This document shows, one piece after another, positions 38,737 through 51,094 of a stretch of DNA of 64,000 nucleotides. Both the position numbers and the translations under genes were made by a program. The DNA is from Paenibacillus herberti (GTDB lineage Bacteria > Bacillota > Bacilli > Paenibacillales > Paenibacillaceae). Below the pieces are notes generated by a model that saw only the letters and a program-made list of their open reading frames with translations, was not told where the DNA came from and did no database searches. Every line of letters starts with the position of its first letter. The stretch's first letter is position 1. The DNA is taken from NCBI RefSeq assembly GCF_002233675.1, contig NZ_NMUQ01000001.1:1962063-2026062 (forward strand). Reading direction: 5' to 3'.

Positions 38737-39068
38737 TTTTCAGTCCCCCTCATCTCAGTCCATTCATTCACGTTAAATCGCTCCTCCTCTGGATTTGAAA
38801 ATGATAACGCCTTCATTCTGTCAAAAATATCGGCCTGATCCTATATTCAATATCTGACATTTATCCAATTAATCTAACTTTGAGAATGCGCTCCTACTTA
38901 TGATTACGGAGTTTAGCGCATCTTTCCTTAAAGTCATACCTTAAACTACGATGACAATATTAAAGGATACACTTACAGTCCGCACATGGATTCTTGATCT
39001 ATGAAACGAAATCTTGCATGAATGTTGTAGCATTAAAGTTAGAAGGAAAAAATAAGGAGGGCATCTTA
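38737..39068. other. Intergenic region with promoter of GH2 gene
   Basis: No gene is seen. On the minus strand a TTGACA lies near 38817-38822, overlapped downstream by the cre-like TGAAGGCGTTATCA. The rest is AT-rich without recognisable structure; the far end carries the leader of the DUF6273-like gene. Confidence 0.45.
38802..38816 (-). promoter_or_regulatory. cre-like catabolite control site
   Basis: On the minus strand ATGAAGGCGTTATCA matches the CcpA cre consensus WTGNAANCGNWNNCA with one mismatch. It sits next to a TTGACA and about 65 bp before the GH2 start, suggesting glucose repression. Confidence 0.4.
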
Positions 39069-39755
39069 TTGGAAAAGGGAAATCTTGCTTTCACTCCGAA
39101 CCGGAGTTTAAAGCCCGGCGAAATCATTACTTTTGGCATGTATCCTCAAACAAGGGACGGTAAACAACTGCCGATAAAATGGCGTGTTCTTCAAAATTCA
39201 GAAAGCGAATTGTTTGTTTTGAGCGAGTACATTTTGGACTGCAAGCGGTATCACGGCAAGAGCGCGGATATTACGTGGCATGACTCCGTAGATATTACGT
39301 GGCGTGATTGTGATTTGCGCGAATGGCTGAACGTTGAGTTCTACAACACCGCATTCAATGCCGCCGAAAAAGAATTTATAAAAACGACTCCTTGTACTAA
39401 CAACGGAGAAAATAGCCCGGATACGGCGGACAAGGTTTTTTTGCTTAGTGTATCTGAGATAAAACAATTATCTGATCTGCACAGCAAGGATTTACGGCGT
39501 GCCGTTGGAACGGATTTTGCTAAAACGAAAAAACCAGATGGATGTAACCTATACGTATATGATAAAACGGACAAAGATAACTATATCATCAGAGACGGCG
39601 AAGAAGCAGGCTGCTCCTGGTGGTGGCTGAGAACACAAGGAAACAAGCCTTCACGTGCATGTTTTGTCGGTCCAAGCAGCAGTATTCGCAGTTATGCGAA
39701 TGTCAGTTTAGCTCGCGACGGCGTGCGTCCCGCTTTAATAATTAATCTTCCATGA
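39069..39755 (+). CDS. DUF6273-like protein
   Basis: About 228 residues. I place the start at the TTG (39069), eight bases after AAGGAGGG; an upstream ATG at 39018 lacks a ribosome site. No signal peptide or helix is seen. The pattern ITFGMYPQ, PIKWRVL, FVLSEYILDCKRYH, DLREWLNVEFYNTAF, VFLLSVSEIKQL, SWWWLRTQG and GVRPALIINL is the signature of the DUF6273 family, found in many Firmicutes and phage-like or surface contexts and resembling C-type-lectin-like folds. A small internal duplication (DITWHDS/DITWRDC) is present. Function unknown. Confidence 0.78.
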   Translation: MEKGNLAFTPNRSLKPGEIITFGMYPQTRDGKQLPIKWRVLQNSESELFVLSEYILDCKRYHGKSADITWHDSVDITWRDCDLREWLNVEFYNTAFNAAEKEFIKTTPCTNNGENSPDTADKVFLLSVSEIKQLSDLHSKDLRRAVGTDFAKTKKPDGCNLYVYDKTDKDNYIIRDGEEAGCSWWWLRTQGNKPSRACFVGPSSSIRSYANVSLARDGVRPALIINLP

Positions 39756-39786
39756 TAAAGATTTCTTTCAATCCGATTACCCAAAA

Positions 39787-39826
39787 AATAAGAACGCGCT
39801 GCATGAGCAGCACGCTCTTATTTATT
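39787..39826. terminator. Bidirectional terminator
   Basis: AATAAGAACGCGCTGC pairs with GCAGCACGCTCTTATT around ATGA. It lies between the convergent DUF6273-like gene and the methionine-type importer operon. Confidence 0.8.
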
Positions 39827-39833
39827 CATCCTA

Positions 39834-40676
39834 TTATTTCGTCATCCATTCTGGTTTCGAGAAACCTTGGAATTGCTCATCCATCGTTTTCTCGAATGCT
39901 GCAGATTCAATAACTTCTTTCAGATCCTTGGCCATTTGGCCCTCAGCATCTTTAGTTCTTACAGCTACAACGTTACGGTAATTCTCAGCCATATTCTCAA
40001 GCTGCAGGGCACTTGCCAGTTTCATACCCGCTGCAAGAGCAAAGTTACCTGCAACAACGGCTAGATCGGAGCTGTCCAGCGTCCGCGGAAGCTGAGCAGC
40101 CTCGAGCGATGTTATTTTAAGATTTTTTACATTGGTCTCGATATCCTTTTCGGAAATCGTCGCTGGGTCTGCATCCTTTTTAATTGTAACAAGCCCAATA
40201 TCCTGAAGCAGCAGAAGCGAGCGTGCTAGGTTAGCAGGGTCGTTCGCAATCGTAAGAGTACTTCCTTCTTTAATATCATCAATGGATTTGATTTTATTGG
40301 AGTAAAGGCCCATTGGTGCAGTTGGGACACTACTAACAGCACTTAGTTCAAGCTTATTATCCTTAGAAAACTTGTTCAAATAGATAATGTGTTGAAATAG
40401 GTTAGCATCGATCGATCCGTTATCCAGCGATTTGTTCGGCTGAACATAATCGTTGAACTCAACAACTTCGATCTTGTAACCTTTCTCCTCCATCAGAGGT
40501 GTAATCGCTTTGCTAACCATATCACTGTATGGACCAGCTGTCGCTCCAATTTTAATCGTTTTGCTCTGCTCGGCAGTTCCTCCATTAGAAGCTGATTCCT
40601 TATTGTTGCTGCTGCATGCAGCCAGCACCGTCATCACCAGGATGCACAATGTAACGACCTTCAATTGCTTTTTCAA
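39834..40676 (-). CDS. metQ: MetQ/NlpA-family methionine-binding lipoprotein
   Basis: 280 residues with a lipoprotein signal (VVTLCILVMTVLAAC, lipid-attached Cys21). The NLPA domain follows: IKIGATAGPYSDMVS, GYKIEVVEFNDYVQPNKSLD, SIDANLFQHIIYL and GSTLTIANDPANLARSLLLL. It captures methionine (D or L, possibly a derivative) outside the membrane and feeds MetI/MetN. The start is a TTG with a weak purine-rich site upstream. Third gene of the metN-metI-metQ operon. Confidence 0.9.
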   Translation of the reverse strand: MKKQLKVVTLCILVMTVLAACSSNNKESASNGGTAEQSKTIKIGATAGPYSDMVSKAITPLMEEKGYKIEVVEFNDYVQPNKSLDNGSIDANLFQHIIYLNKFSKDNKLELSAVSSVPTAPMGLYSNKIKSIDDIKEGSTLTIANDPANLARSLLLLQDIGLVTIKKDADPATISEKDIETNVKNLKITSLEAAQLPRTLDSSDLAVVAGNFALAAGMKLASALQLENMAENYRNVVAVRTKDAEGQMAKDLKEVIESAAFEKTMDEQFQGFSKPEWMTK

Positions 40677-40708
40677 TGATAGGATCCCCTTGTCTAAGTT
40701 GTTTTATT

Positions 40709-41371
40709 TTAACGTTTATCTACTTTACGAGAAGCCCAATCTCCAATAAATTGAATAATTTGAACAACGACGATAAGCAAAATAACCGTTGTGAACAGAA
40801 CTTCATTATCATAACGATAATAACCATAACGGATAGCGAGATCTCCGATACCGCCGCCGCCAACCGTACCCGCCATTGCAGAGAAGCCCAGCAAGCTGAT
40901 CGCCGTTATCGTAAGACCCGATATCATACCTGACTTTGCTTCTGGCAGCAGTACCTTGCGGATAATAAGCCATGGTCTTGCGCCCATTGCGATAGCTGCT
41001 TCAATGATTCCTTTGTTCACTTCTCTAAGTGAATTTTCTACCAAACGCGCGTAGAAAGGAATGGCCGCGATCGAGAGTGGAACAGCTGCTGCTGCTGGCC
41101 CAATCGTAGTGCCTAGTAGAAATTGAGTAAATTTCAGCAGAAGTACGAGTAAAATTAAGAATGGGATTGAACGTACCATATTCGAAATCACGCCCAAAAT
41201 CACATTCAGAGCACGGTTCTCAGAGAACAATCCCTTACTGCTAATAAACAACAATACACCAAGCGGTAAACCTAGAACGAAAGCAACTAGCAGCGATACA
41301 CCTACCATGTAGAGCGTTTCGTTAAACGCTTTTATCATATCGGGAAGTATTTCCATAAAGGAGTTAAGCAT
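40709..41371 (-). CDS. metI: Methionine ABC transporter permease
   Basis: About 220 residues with five or six membrane helices. The EAA loop is GIIEAAIAMGARPWLIIRKVLLP, and SMVRSIPFLILLVLL and GFSAMAGTVGGGGIGDLAIRYGYYRY are diagnostic of the MetI family. The ATG at 41371 has GGAGGTGA at ideal spacing and overlaps the end of metN by a few bases; an in-frame TTG six bases earlier is less likely. Confidence 0.92.
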   Translation of the reverse strand: MLNSFMEILPDMIKAFNETLYMVGVSLLVAFVLGLPLGVLLFISSKGLFSENRALNVILGVISNMVRSIPFLILLVLLLKFTQFLLGTTIGPAAAAVPLSIAAIPFYARLVENSLREVNKGIIEAAIAMGARPWLIIRKVLLPEAKSGMISGLTITAISLLGFSAMAGTVGGGGIGDLAIRYGYYRYDNEVLFTTVILLIVVVQIIQFIGDWASRKVDKR

Positions 41372-42380
41372 GCTCAATCACCTCCACAATACAAGAACGA
41401 TCAATCAAGTAACGGATAGCTGAATCGACTTCCTCATTCGTACCGGTCACTTCCATAATGAAGGTTCCGAGAGGTTTTTCACCAATATAATCGATTTTCC
41501 CATGTAAAATATTCGCTTGAATGCCGCTCTTTTTCAGCAAATCTGAAATAATGGCTTGTTCTGCCGCATCGTCACGAAACAAAATCTTTAACACCTTACT
41601 GGATGGATTAAGCTTCTCCCATAGTTTCATCGGCAGTTTAAATTCCAGCACACTATTAATAAATTCCTTAGTCAGAGGCTGTACCGGATTTGCGAAAATC
41701 TCATATACACTGCCAGCCTCTATCACTTTGCCATCCTGCATAATAGCAACTCGGTGACATAGCTCCTTCACTACTTCCATCTCATGTGTGATAAGTACTA
41801 TTGTAAGCCCAAGCTTACGATTTATCTCTCGAAGCAGTGACAAAATAGATTGTGTGGTCGTCGGGTCAAGCGCTGACGTGGCTTCATCGCATAATAACAC
41901 TTGAGGATTATTGGCCAAAGCGCGAGCAATACCGACACGTTGTTTTTGACCTCCGCTCAATTGAGCAGGATAACTATCCCTCTTATCCGCAAGTCCAACG
42001 AGCTGAAGCAGCTCCGTCACTTTGCTCTGAATAGCTGATTGTGGCGTGTCCGCCGCTTCCAATGCAAACGCAACGTTCTCGAATACCGTTTTGCTTCCAA
42101 TAAGATAGAAATGTTGAAAGATCATACCGATCTTTTGACGAGCCAATCTCAGCCCGTTTTTACCCAAAGCCGTGAGGTCAACGCCGTTCACCAGCACTTT
42201 GCCAGAGGTTGGTTTCTCAAGCAGGTTGATGCAACGCAGCACCGAGCTTTTACCCGCGCCGCTATAACCGACGATACCAAATATTTCACCTTTAGCGATA
42301 TGAAGATTGACGTGGTCGACGCCAGTGACTGTGCCTTTATTCGTTTTGTACTGCTTGTGTAAGTTAATGAGCTTTATCAA
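41364..42380 (-). CDS. metN: Methionine ABC transporter ATP-binding protein
   Basis: 338 residues. ABC motifs: GYSGAGKSSVLRCINLLE (Walker A), LSGGQKQRVGIARAL (signature), VLLCDEATSALDP (Walker B) and the switch His in ITHEM. A C-terminal NIL domain (~residues 265-338), which binds methionine and gives feedback inhibition in MetN proteins, is present. The start is a TTG after AGGAGGG. First gene of the operon, behind a 19-bp palindrome. Confidence 0.93.
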   Translation of the reverse strand: MIKLINLHKQYKTNKGTVTGVDHVNLHIAKGEIFGIVGYSGAGKSSVLRCINLLEKPTSGKVLVNGVDLTALGKNGLRLARQKIGMIFQHFYLIGSKTVFENVAFALEAADTPQSAIQSKVTELLQLVGLADKRDSYPAQLSGGQKQRVGIARALANNPQVLLCDEATSALDPTTTQSILSLLREINRKLGLTIVLITHEMEVVKELCHRVAIMQDGKVIEAGSVYEIFANPVQPLTKEFINSVLEFKLPMKLWEKLNPSSKVLKILFRDDAAEQAIISDLLKKSGIQANILHGKIDYIGEKPLGTFIMEVTGTNEEVDSAIRYLIDRSCIVEVIEHA

Positions 42381-42446
42381 TCTCGACCCTCCTGGAACTC
42401 TAGTTGCCTATTTCTAATATCTCTATTTAGCTATTCGTATTCCCGA

Positions 42447-42493
42447 TTAATTCACTGTGAATTAATATAACAAATAAATAAGGTGCATGCCAA
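42447..42493 (-). promoter_or_regulatory. metN promoter with 19-bp perfect palindrome
   Basis: On the minus strand -35 TTGGCA (42493-42488) and -10 TATATT (42469-42464) are 18 bp apart. The perfect palindrome TTAATTCACTGTGAATTAA (42447-42465) abuts and overlaps the -10, the place for a repressor. No S-box, T-box or other known methionine riboswitch is visible in the leader. Confidence 0.6.
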
Positions 42494-42606
42494 TTATATT
42501 TTCCCTTTTTCTATTTCTTTTGAACTCCTTTTTTCTCTCTTACTAGTTTATCCATTTCCTGGGTACCGCCATATGGTATATTCATTACATGATAAGGAGG
42601 GCTATC

Positions 42607-43221
42607 ATGAAATTTCTAATCATACAGCCAAAACTTGAAAAGAACATTGTACAACTCGAAAGCGAATTGCTAACTCATCCTTCCGTTGACGCTGTCATTT
42701 TTCCAGAGGGTTACTTGAATGAAAATGTGGAACAAGCTTGTCATTTAGCAAAAAGCCATCAAAAGATATTAATTGGTGGGCACAGAAGGCTGAGCGATAG
42801 CCCTAAGGATAGAGCTATTATTATTAATCGCTCGGGTGAAATTGTTTTGGATCGAGTAAAGTACAGCCAAACGTCTTTCGTAACAATAGAGGGCCTTAAA
42901 ATAGGGCATATCCTTTGTGATGAATTGGTGGTCCAAGGAATGAAAAGTGAAGATCCAAACATGGTTGACTTGATTGTTCATCCTATCGGCGTCGGTATGT
43001 TCAGTGAAGAACAATTCGAGGAATGGATAAGCGAAGCCAAGAAAATAGCGGTGACTTATAACACGATGATTATTGGCACGAGCCATGCAGACGGCTCTTT
43101 TCGAGATAACGATGTCTCAATTCCTATCGCTTACTGCATAGATAAAAATGGGGAACCTGTTTTCATTTCCAAAAACGATGTCCGAGCACGGATTTTTGAC
43201 AGCAAAACAACTGAAGTTTAG
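42607..43221 (+). CDS. Carbon-nitrogen hydrolase (nitrilase-fold) protein, short
   Basis: About 204 residues from the ATG at 42607 (AAGGAGGG upstream). The nitrilase Glu-Lys-Cys triad can be placed: Glu in IFPEGYL, Lys in LDRVKYSQ, and Cys in GHILCDEL. The order is correct, so it is probably active. The family hydrolyses amides or nitriles. At 204 residues it is shorter than most members (~260 or more), with compressed loops and a truncated end (VFISKNDVRARIFD). Followed after 13 bases by a broken methyltransferase gene, probably once in the same operon. Confidence 0.75.
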   Translation: MKFLIIQPKLEKNIVQLESELLTHPSVDAVIFPEGYLNENVEQACHLAKSHQKILIGGHRRLSDSPKDRAIIINRSGEIVLDRVKYSQTSFVTIEGLKIGHILCDELVVQGMKSEDPNMVDLIVHPIGVGMFSEEQFEEWISEAKKIAVTYNTMIIGTSHADGSFRDNDVSIPIAYCIDKNGEPVFISKNDVRARIFDSKTTEV

Positions 43222-43234
43222 GAGGGTGTACACT

Positions 43235-43450
43235 ATGAAGCCTATCCAATATTCTAACGAAAATAATTTCAACGCCGAAAAATACGATAGTTAAATAGCA
43301 TATGTTTCAAATTATGGCAGACAAGTTATTGATGTACTTGAGCCGACGGCTGGAGAGCAATATTAGACTTGGAATGCGGTACGGGGGATCTAGCTAAAAA
43401 AATTCACAATCTTGGGGCATCTGTTATGGGGATCGATCGTTCTAATGCAC
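43235..43450 (+). pseudogene. Truncated SAM-dependent methyltransferase
   Basis: The ATG has AGGAGGG upstream. Reading continues as MKPIQYSNENNFNAEKYDS, then an in-frame TAA, then IAYVSNYGRQVIDVLEPTAG, then a frameshift. In the new frame LDLECGTGDLAKKIHNLGAS and VMGIDRSNA are the SAM-binding motifs of a class I methyltransferase. The reading stops where a ~230-bp repeat begins (43451). So there are three kinds of damage: nonsense, frameshift and truncation. Confidence 0.8.
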
Positions 43451-43682
43451 ACTTTGTATGATTTTTCACTCAACATGCATTCGGGCCGTGCTGATTTTTT
43501 GGATTTTGTACCATAAATCATACAAAATGGCTGGGTATAGGCGACGAAAGCTGGGCTTTGTATGTTTTATCACACAAAGTGTTGAAAAGAGGCGGCTGTA
43601 AACCGAATTTTATACGATAAATCGTACAAAAAAAGTTGCGTTGCCCACGTAAACCGAGTTCAAACCCTATTCAATTCAAATC
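43451..43682 (+). repeat. ~230-bp interspersed repeat, copy 1 (three hairpin modules)
   Basis: An inverted copy lies at 56257-56488, roughly 85% identical by eye. It contains three palindromic modules: 43504-43527, 43557-43579 and 43608-43631, each built around a TTTGTA..ATAAAT..TACAAA hairpin such as TACGATAAATCGTA. Shared unique parts include CATTCGGGCCGTGCTGATTT and TTGCGTTGCCC. No ORF is evident. It truncates the methyltransferase pseudogene. Probably a non-autonomous mobile or structured RNA-like repeat. Confidence 0.75.
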
Positions 43683-43837
43683 TTGCCACATCTTGTACTT
43701 GTTGAATATCGCCTGCTCCCATCTTACGAACCGTTAGCTCCATTTCACAGAAACCTCCAGTATATGGAATTTTAATTGATTATAACTTGAAACGAGCCCT
43801 TTGTCTCGAACGATTCGGCTCTATCAGCGTAAAAAAA

Positions 43838-43869
43838 TAACCCGATATCCTAAAGCAGACATCGGGTTA
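43838..43869 (-). terminator. Rho-independent terminator of the rhamnosidase gene
   Basis: TAACCCGAT (43838-43846) pairs with ATCGGGTTA (43861-43869); on the minus strand it is followed by TTTTTTT. Confidence 0.82.
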
Positions 43870-43874
43870 ACCAA

Positions 43875-46304
43875 TTAAGACGATATCGTTACGGTATGTT
43901 TGCCAGCTTCGTACGATTTGCCACAGATAATTCCCGTATAACCTGAAGGAATCGACACTTCTAATCGCCAGCTTCCGGCATCAATAGCCTCCAAGCTCAT
44001 TCCGATTTCGCCGCCGCTCACTGGAAGCGTTGTTTTAATGCTTTCTATTCCACATGGCTCAGGATTCATAGAGAAGCTGCGATAGCCATCCTCAAGCGGT
44101 TTGATTCCGAATATACCTTCGTATACAAATACAATCGGGGCTCCTCCCCAAGCATGGCTTGCACTGGAGTACGAAACGGAACCGTTCGATTCCTCATGGA
44201 ACAAAGTCCAGCGCTCCCAAATCGTGTCCGACCCGGCATCAAGGAAAATCCCGTATCGTTCCTGAATTAGCTCAAGCGCACGCCGTGTTTCTCCCAGCTT
44301 GATCAAAGCTCGGCAAACGACCAACATGAAATACGGACTTCCTTTGACGACGCGGCCGCTGGCAGCTTGCGAAAAGACAGCTCTACTGATCTGCCGCAAC
44401 CGTTCCCCCTCCCCATGGAGCAGAAGAACTGCCAGCGCATTAGTCGGTTCGCTAATACTCTCGCTCAGCACACCATCGACCATACAATCGGCGTAAGCCC
44501 CAACGCGCTCATTCCAAAGTAAGGAGACAATCGACTCCTTCAATCTGGAGGCCATTTTTGTATAATAAACTTCCGCCTCTTGGTCATCCAGCTGCCTAGC
44601 ATAACGAGCGGCGGCCTCAAGCGCCTCTACATATTGCACATTCAGCGCCGTTACGATACCGCCCCGTTGGTCATCCGGAATTGGTCCCTCCGGGCCTTCT
44701 CCCCAGTCGATGAACGGCCAGTAAGGCACGTTTTCAAGCAATCCGTCCTTATTCGTATAAGCAGAAAACCAGCGAAGCGCCTGAATAAGATTCGGCCACC
44801 ACTGAGGCAGCAAGCTGTGATCCCCTGAATACAGCTCATATTCGCCGAAAGAGCTAACCCACGCCAGACAGAAAGAAGGAATCGGCGGATAGTTATGATG
44901 CCCATCCGGGTATCTTGCTTTTGTCATTCCCATCCAATCCTGAGACTGGCCAATCTGTTCCAGCAGCTTGCGGTGCATGCTTGATTCGCCCGAATAATGA
45001 TAGTTAAAGATCGCCTGCCAACGGCCATCCCCCATCCATTGCTGCTGCTCTCGGCTCGACGAATCGAGGAATCCATCCTGCATGCACAGGCGGAGCGTAT
45101 GGACGGAAATATCCCAAATCTGACGAAGCTTATCATCATTACAATGAAAATCAGCTACGGTTGTTAGCGGGGATCTTCTCGTCCGCAGGCCAACCCGTTC
45201 AATCGTGACAGGACCGCTGGAATTGCGCACCGTGAACTGGATAAAACGGCAAGCACGCCAAACGAAAGCTGATTCTAGCTCCTGAACACCTCCGGCTAAA
45301 ATAAAGCGGTCGATCGATCGGTTGTTTGAAAGATTGATCAACGCTTTGCCTTCCCATAACTGCTCGGCATATACGACATCCACGATATCACCCGCTGAGC
45401 CAGACAGACGAAGCTGCAAATATCCCGCATCCATGCCACCCATGTCGAACGTAATAACCGATGCTCTTCCTTCTGGGGACGCTTCCAAAACAACCTCATC
45501 ACGGAACGGTTCCGCCGTCACGCTCATCTCCATGCTGGATTGTTCCGCTAAAATTTGATGATGCAGCTTGTCCGCCGGCCTATAATGCTCCGCAAGCTCT
45601 CCTCTCGCCGCTATCGTAACAGCGGATTTTTCACCTTCTTCGAGCAGTGGAATACTGCGAGGAATCCAGTTCCAGAATGGAGACAGTTGAATTCCCCGAC
45701 CTTTTGCACTTTGCCAAGCGCTGTCGTTGTATTCCAGCCCTTCCCATCCAGAGAGCGCCAGCCTTGAATCATAGATTTCGATCGGTCCCTGGCATCCATT
45801 GATTCGCGGTGCTGCACTGTCATAAGCATCTGCATGTTTGCATGTCCAGCTCTCATCACTTGAAATGACACTATGTTCGCCGCTCGCGAACAGCAAATTC
45901 GCTTCCACAACGAGGGCAGGAATCCGGTGAATCGACTGGCCTGTTCCATATCCATAGTGCAGGGCGTGCACGGCAATTATATTTTTACCCGATTGAATGA
46001 ACGACGTTATATCAATTTCATCCACATACTGCCACCTTGGATCGCTGCGGCCTGGACCTCTTCCCGCGTATTCCCCATTTACGAATAGCTGGTACTTGGA
46101 ATCGGCAAAGATCCGAATGCGAGCTTCTTCCAGTCCCTCAGATGCGTCGAACGTCTTCCGGAAATAACAAAAAGCGTTTTGCGGCTGCTCAAAATGTGTC
46201 TCAACGTCTTGGGGATGCCAAATGATTTTTGTCGAGTTTGACCAAACAATCCTCTCCGAGTAGTCCTTGACAGCTTCAAATCTCGGAAATGTAACGCTTT
46301 TCAT
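43875..46304 (-). CDS. GH78-type alpha-L-rhamnosidase
   Basis: 809 residues, no signal peptide, so cytoplasmic. N-terminal beta-sandwich domains include YFRKTFDASEGLEEARIRI and YQLFVNGEYAGRGPGRSDPR, the usual rhamnosidase start. An (alpha/alpha)6 barrel follows, with DGFLDSSSREQQQWMGDGRW (conserved general-acid region), FIDWGEGPEGP and SDTIWERWT, then a C-terminal beta domain. It removes terminal alpha-L-rhamnose from imported oligosaccharides or glycosides. The start ATG has GGAGGGAAG. It stands alone with a downstream terminator. Confidence 0.87.
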   Translation of the reverse strand: MKSVTFPRFEAVKDYSERIVWSNSTKIIWHPQDVETHFEQPQNAFCYFRKTFDASEGLEEARIRIFADSKYQLFVNGEYAGRGPGRSDPRWQYVDEIDITSFIQSGKNIIAVHALHYGYGTGQSIHRIPALVVEANLLFASGEHSVISSDESWTCKHADAYDSAAPRINGCQGPIEIYDSRLALSGWEGLEYNDSAWQSAKGRGIQLSPFWNWIPRSIPLLEEGEKSAVTIAARGELAEHYRPADKLHHQILAEQSSMEMSVTAEPFRDEVVLEASPEGRASVITFDMGGMDAGYLQLRLSGSAGDIVDVVYAEQLWEGKALINLSNNRSIDRFILAGGVQELESAFVWRACRFIQFTVRNSSGPVTIERVGLRTRRSPLTTVADFHCNDDKLRQIWDISVHTLRLCMQDGFLDSSSREQQQWMGDGRWQAIFNYHYSGESSMHRKLLEQIGQSQDWMGMTKARYPDGHHNYPPIPSFCLAWVSSFGEYELYSGDHSLLPQWWPNLIQALRWFSAYTNKDGLLENVPYWPFIDWGEGPEGPIPDDQRGGIVTALNVQYVEALEAAARYARQLDDQEAEVYYTKMASRLKESIVSLLWNERVGAYADCMVDGVLSESISEPTNALAVLLLHGEGERLRQISRAVFSQAASGRVVKGSPYFMLVVCRALIKLGETRRALELIQERYGIFLDAGSDTIWERWTLFHEESNGSVSYSSASHAWGGAPIVFVYEGIFGIKPLEDGYRSFSMNPEPCGIESIKTTLPVSGGEIGMSLEAIDAGSWRLEVSIPSGYTGIICGKSYEAGKHTVTISS

Positions 46305-50541
<4,237 letters not shown>

Positions 50542-50558
50542 GACCATTAACTTCCCCT

Positions 50559-50604
50559 AACGGTACGATTCTGACGGAAGTCAGTTCGTACCGTTTCTTT
50601 TTGT
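50559..50604 (+). terminator. Rho-independent terminator
   Basis: AACGGTACGA (50559-50568) pairs with TCGTACCGTT (50586-50595), with an inner CTGAC/GTCAG stem, followed by a T-rich run. Confidence 0.85.
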
Positions 50605-50751
50605 GTGGGTAGGCAAATATCAATACCGATAATCGAGTGCTTATCTAAAGTTCAATTGCGCTAGTTTAGATATTACATAACAAAAGGCATAGGTTATAAT
50701 ATACTGTAGCTTTTTGTTATGCATCCCTAAGGGAGAGAGGGGAGAAGATGA

Positions 50752-51006
50752 ATGAGAACAAAAATTCACCCGTACTACTATCTTGCTGGCTTCATTGGTC
50801 TACTACTAGGCTATATAATATCAAAAGTTTATCAAATTTGGGTTATTGTCTATTTAGAAAGGGATTCTCGGGTAGATATACTCCCACTATTCTGGGAAAC
50901 AATCTATAAGAAGCCTGCTCTATTCACTTTTAATGTTGTTCTTATATTTATTCTTATCTGTATAACATTTGTGAAAATGTTATTAAGTCGATCTAGAACA
51001 AAATAA
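50752..51006 (+). CDS. Small two-helix membrane protein of unknown function
   Basis: 84 residues with two predicted transmembrane helices (YYLAGFIGLLLGYIISKVY and FNVVLIFILICITFVKML) joined by a loop carrying ERDSRVDILPLFWETIY. The basic C-terminus SRSRTK suggests it faces the cytoplasm. A strong purine stretch (GGGAGAGAGGGGAGAAG) precedes two overlapping ATGs (50748 and 50752) in different frames; only 50752 gives a membrane-protein composition. I do not recognise it. A terminator follows. Confidence 0.6.
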   Translation: MRTKIHPYYYLAGFIGLLLGYIISKVYQIWVIVYLERDSRVDILPLFWETIYKKPALFTFNVVLIFILICITFVKMLLSRSRTK

Positions 51007-51035
51007 AGATAGCTCTGATCTTATCGCTGTGCGGA

Positions 51036-51087
51036 AATAAACAACCGTGACCCCATTCCGTACGGAACGAAACCACGGTTGCTTATT
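51036..51087. terminator. Bidirectional terminator
   Basis: AATAAACAACCGTG (51036-51049) pairs with CACGGTTGCTTATT (51074-51087), with an inner TTCCG/CGGAA stem. It lies between the small membrane gene (+) and the epimerase-like gene (-). Confidence 0.8.
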
Positions 51088-51094
51088 TATTGGT

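Noticed and set aside
42381-42606. S-box or T-box riboswitch upstream of metN
   Set aside because: I looked for the conserved S-box and T-box stretches and saw none; only a DNA palindrome is present.
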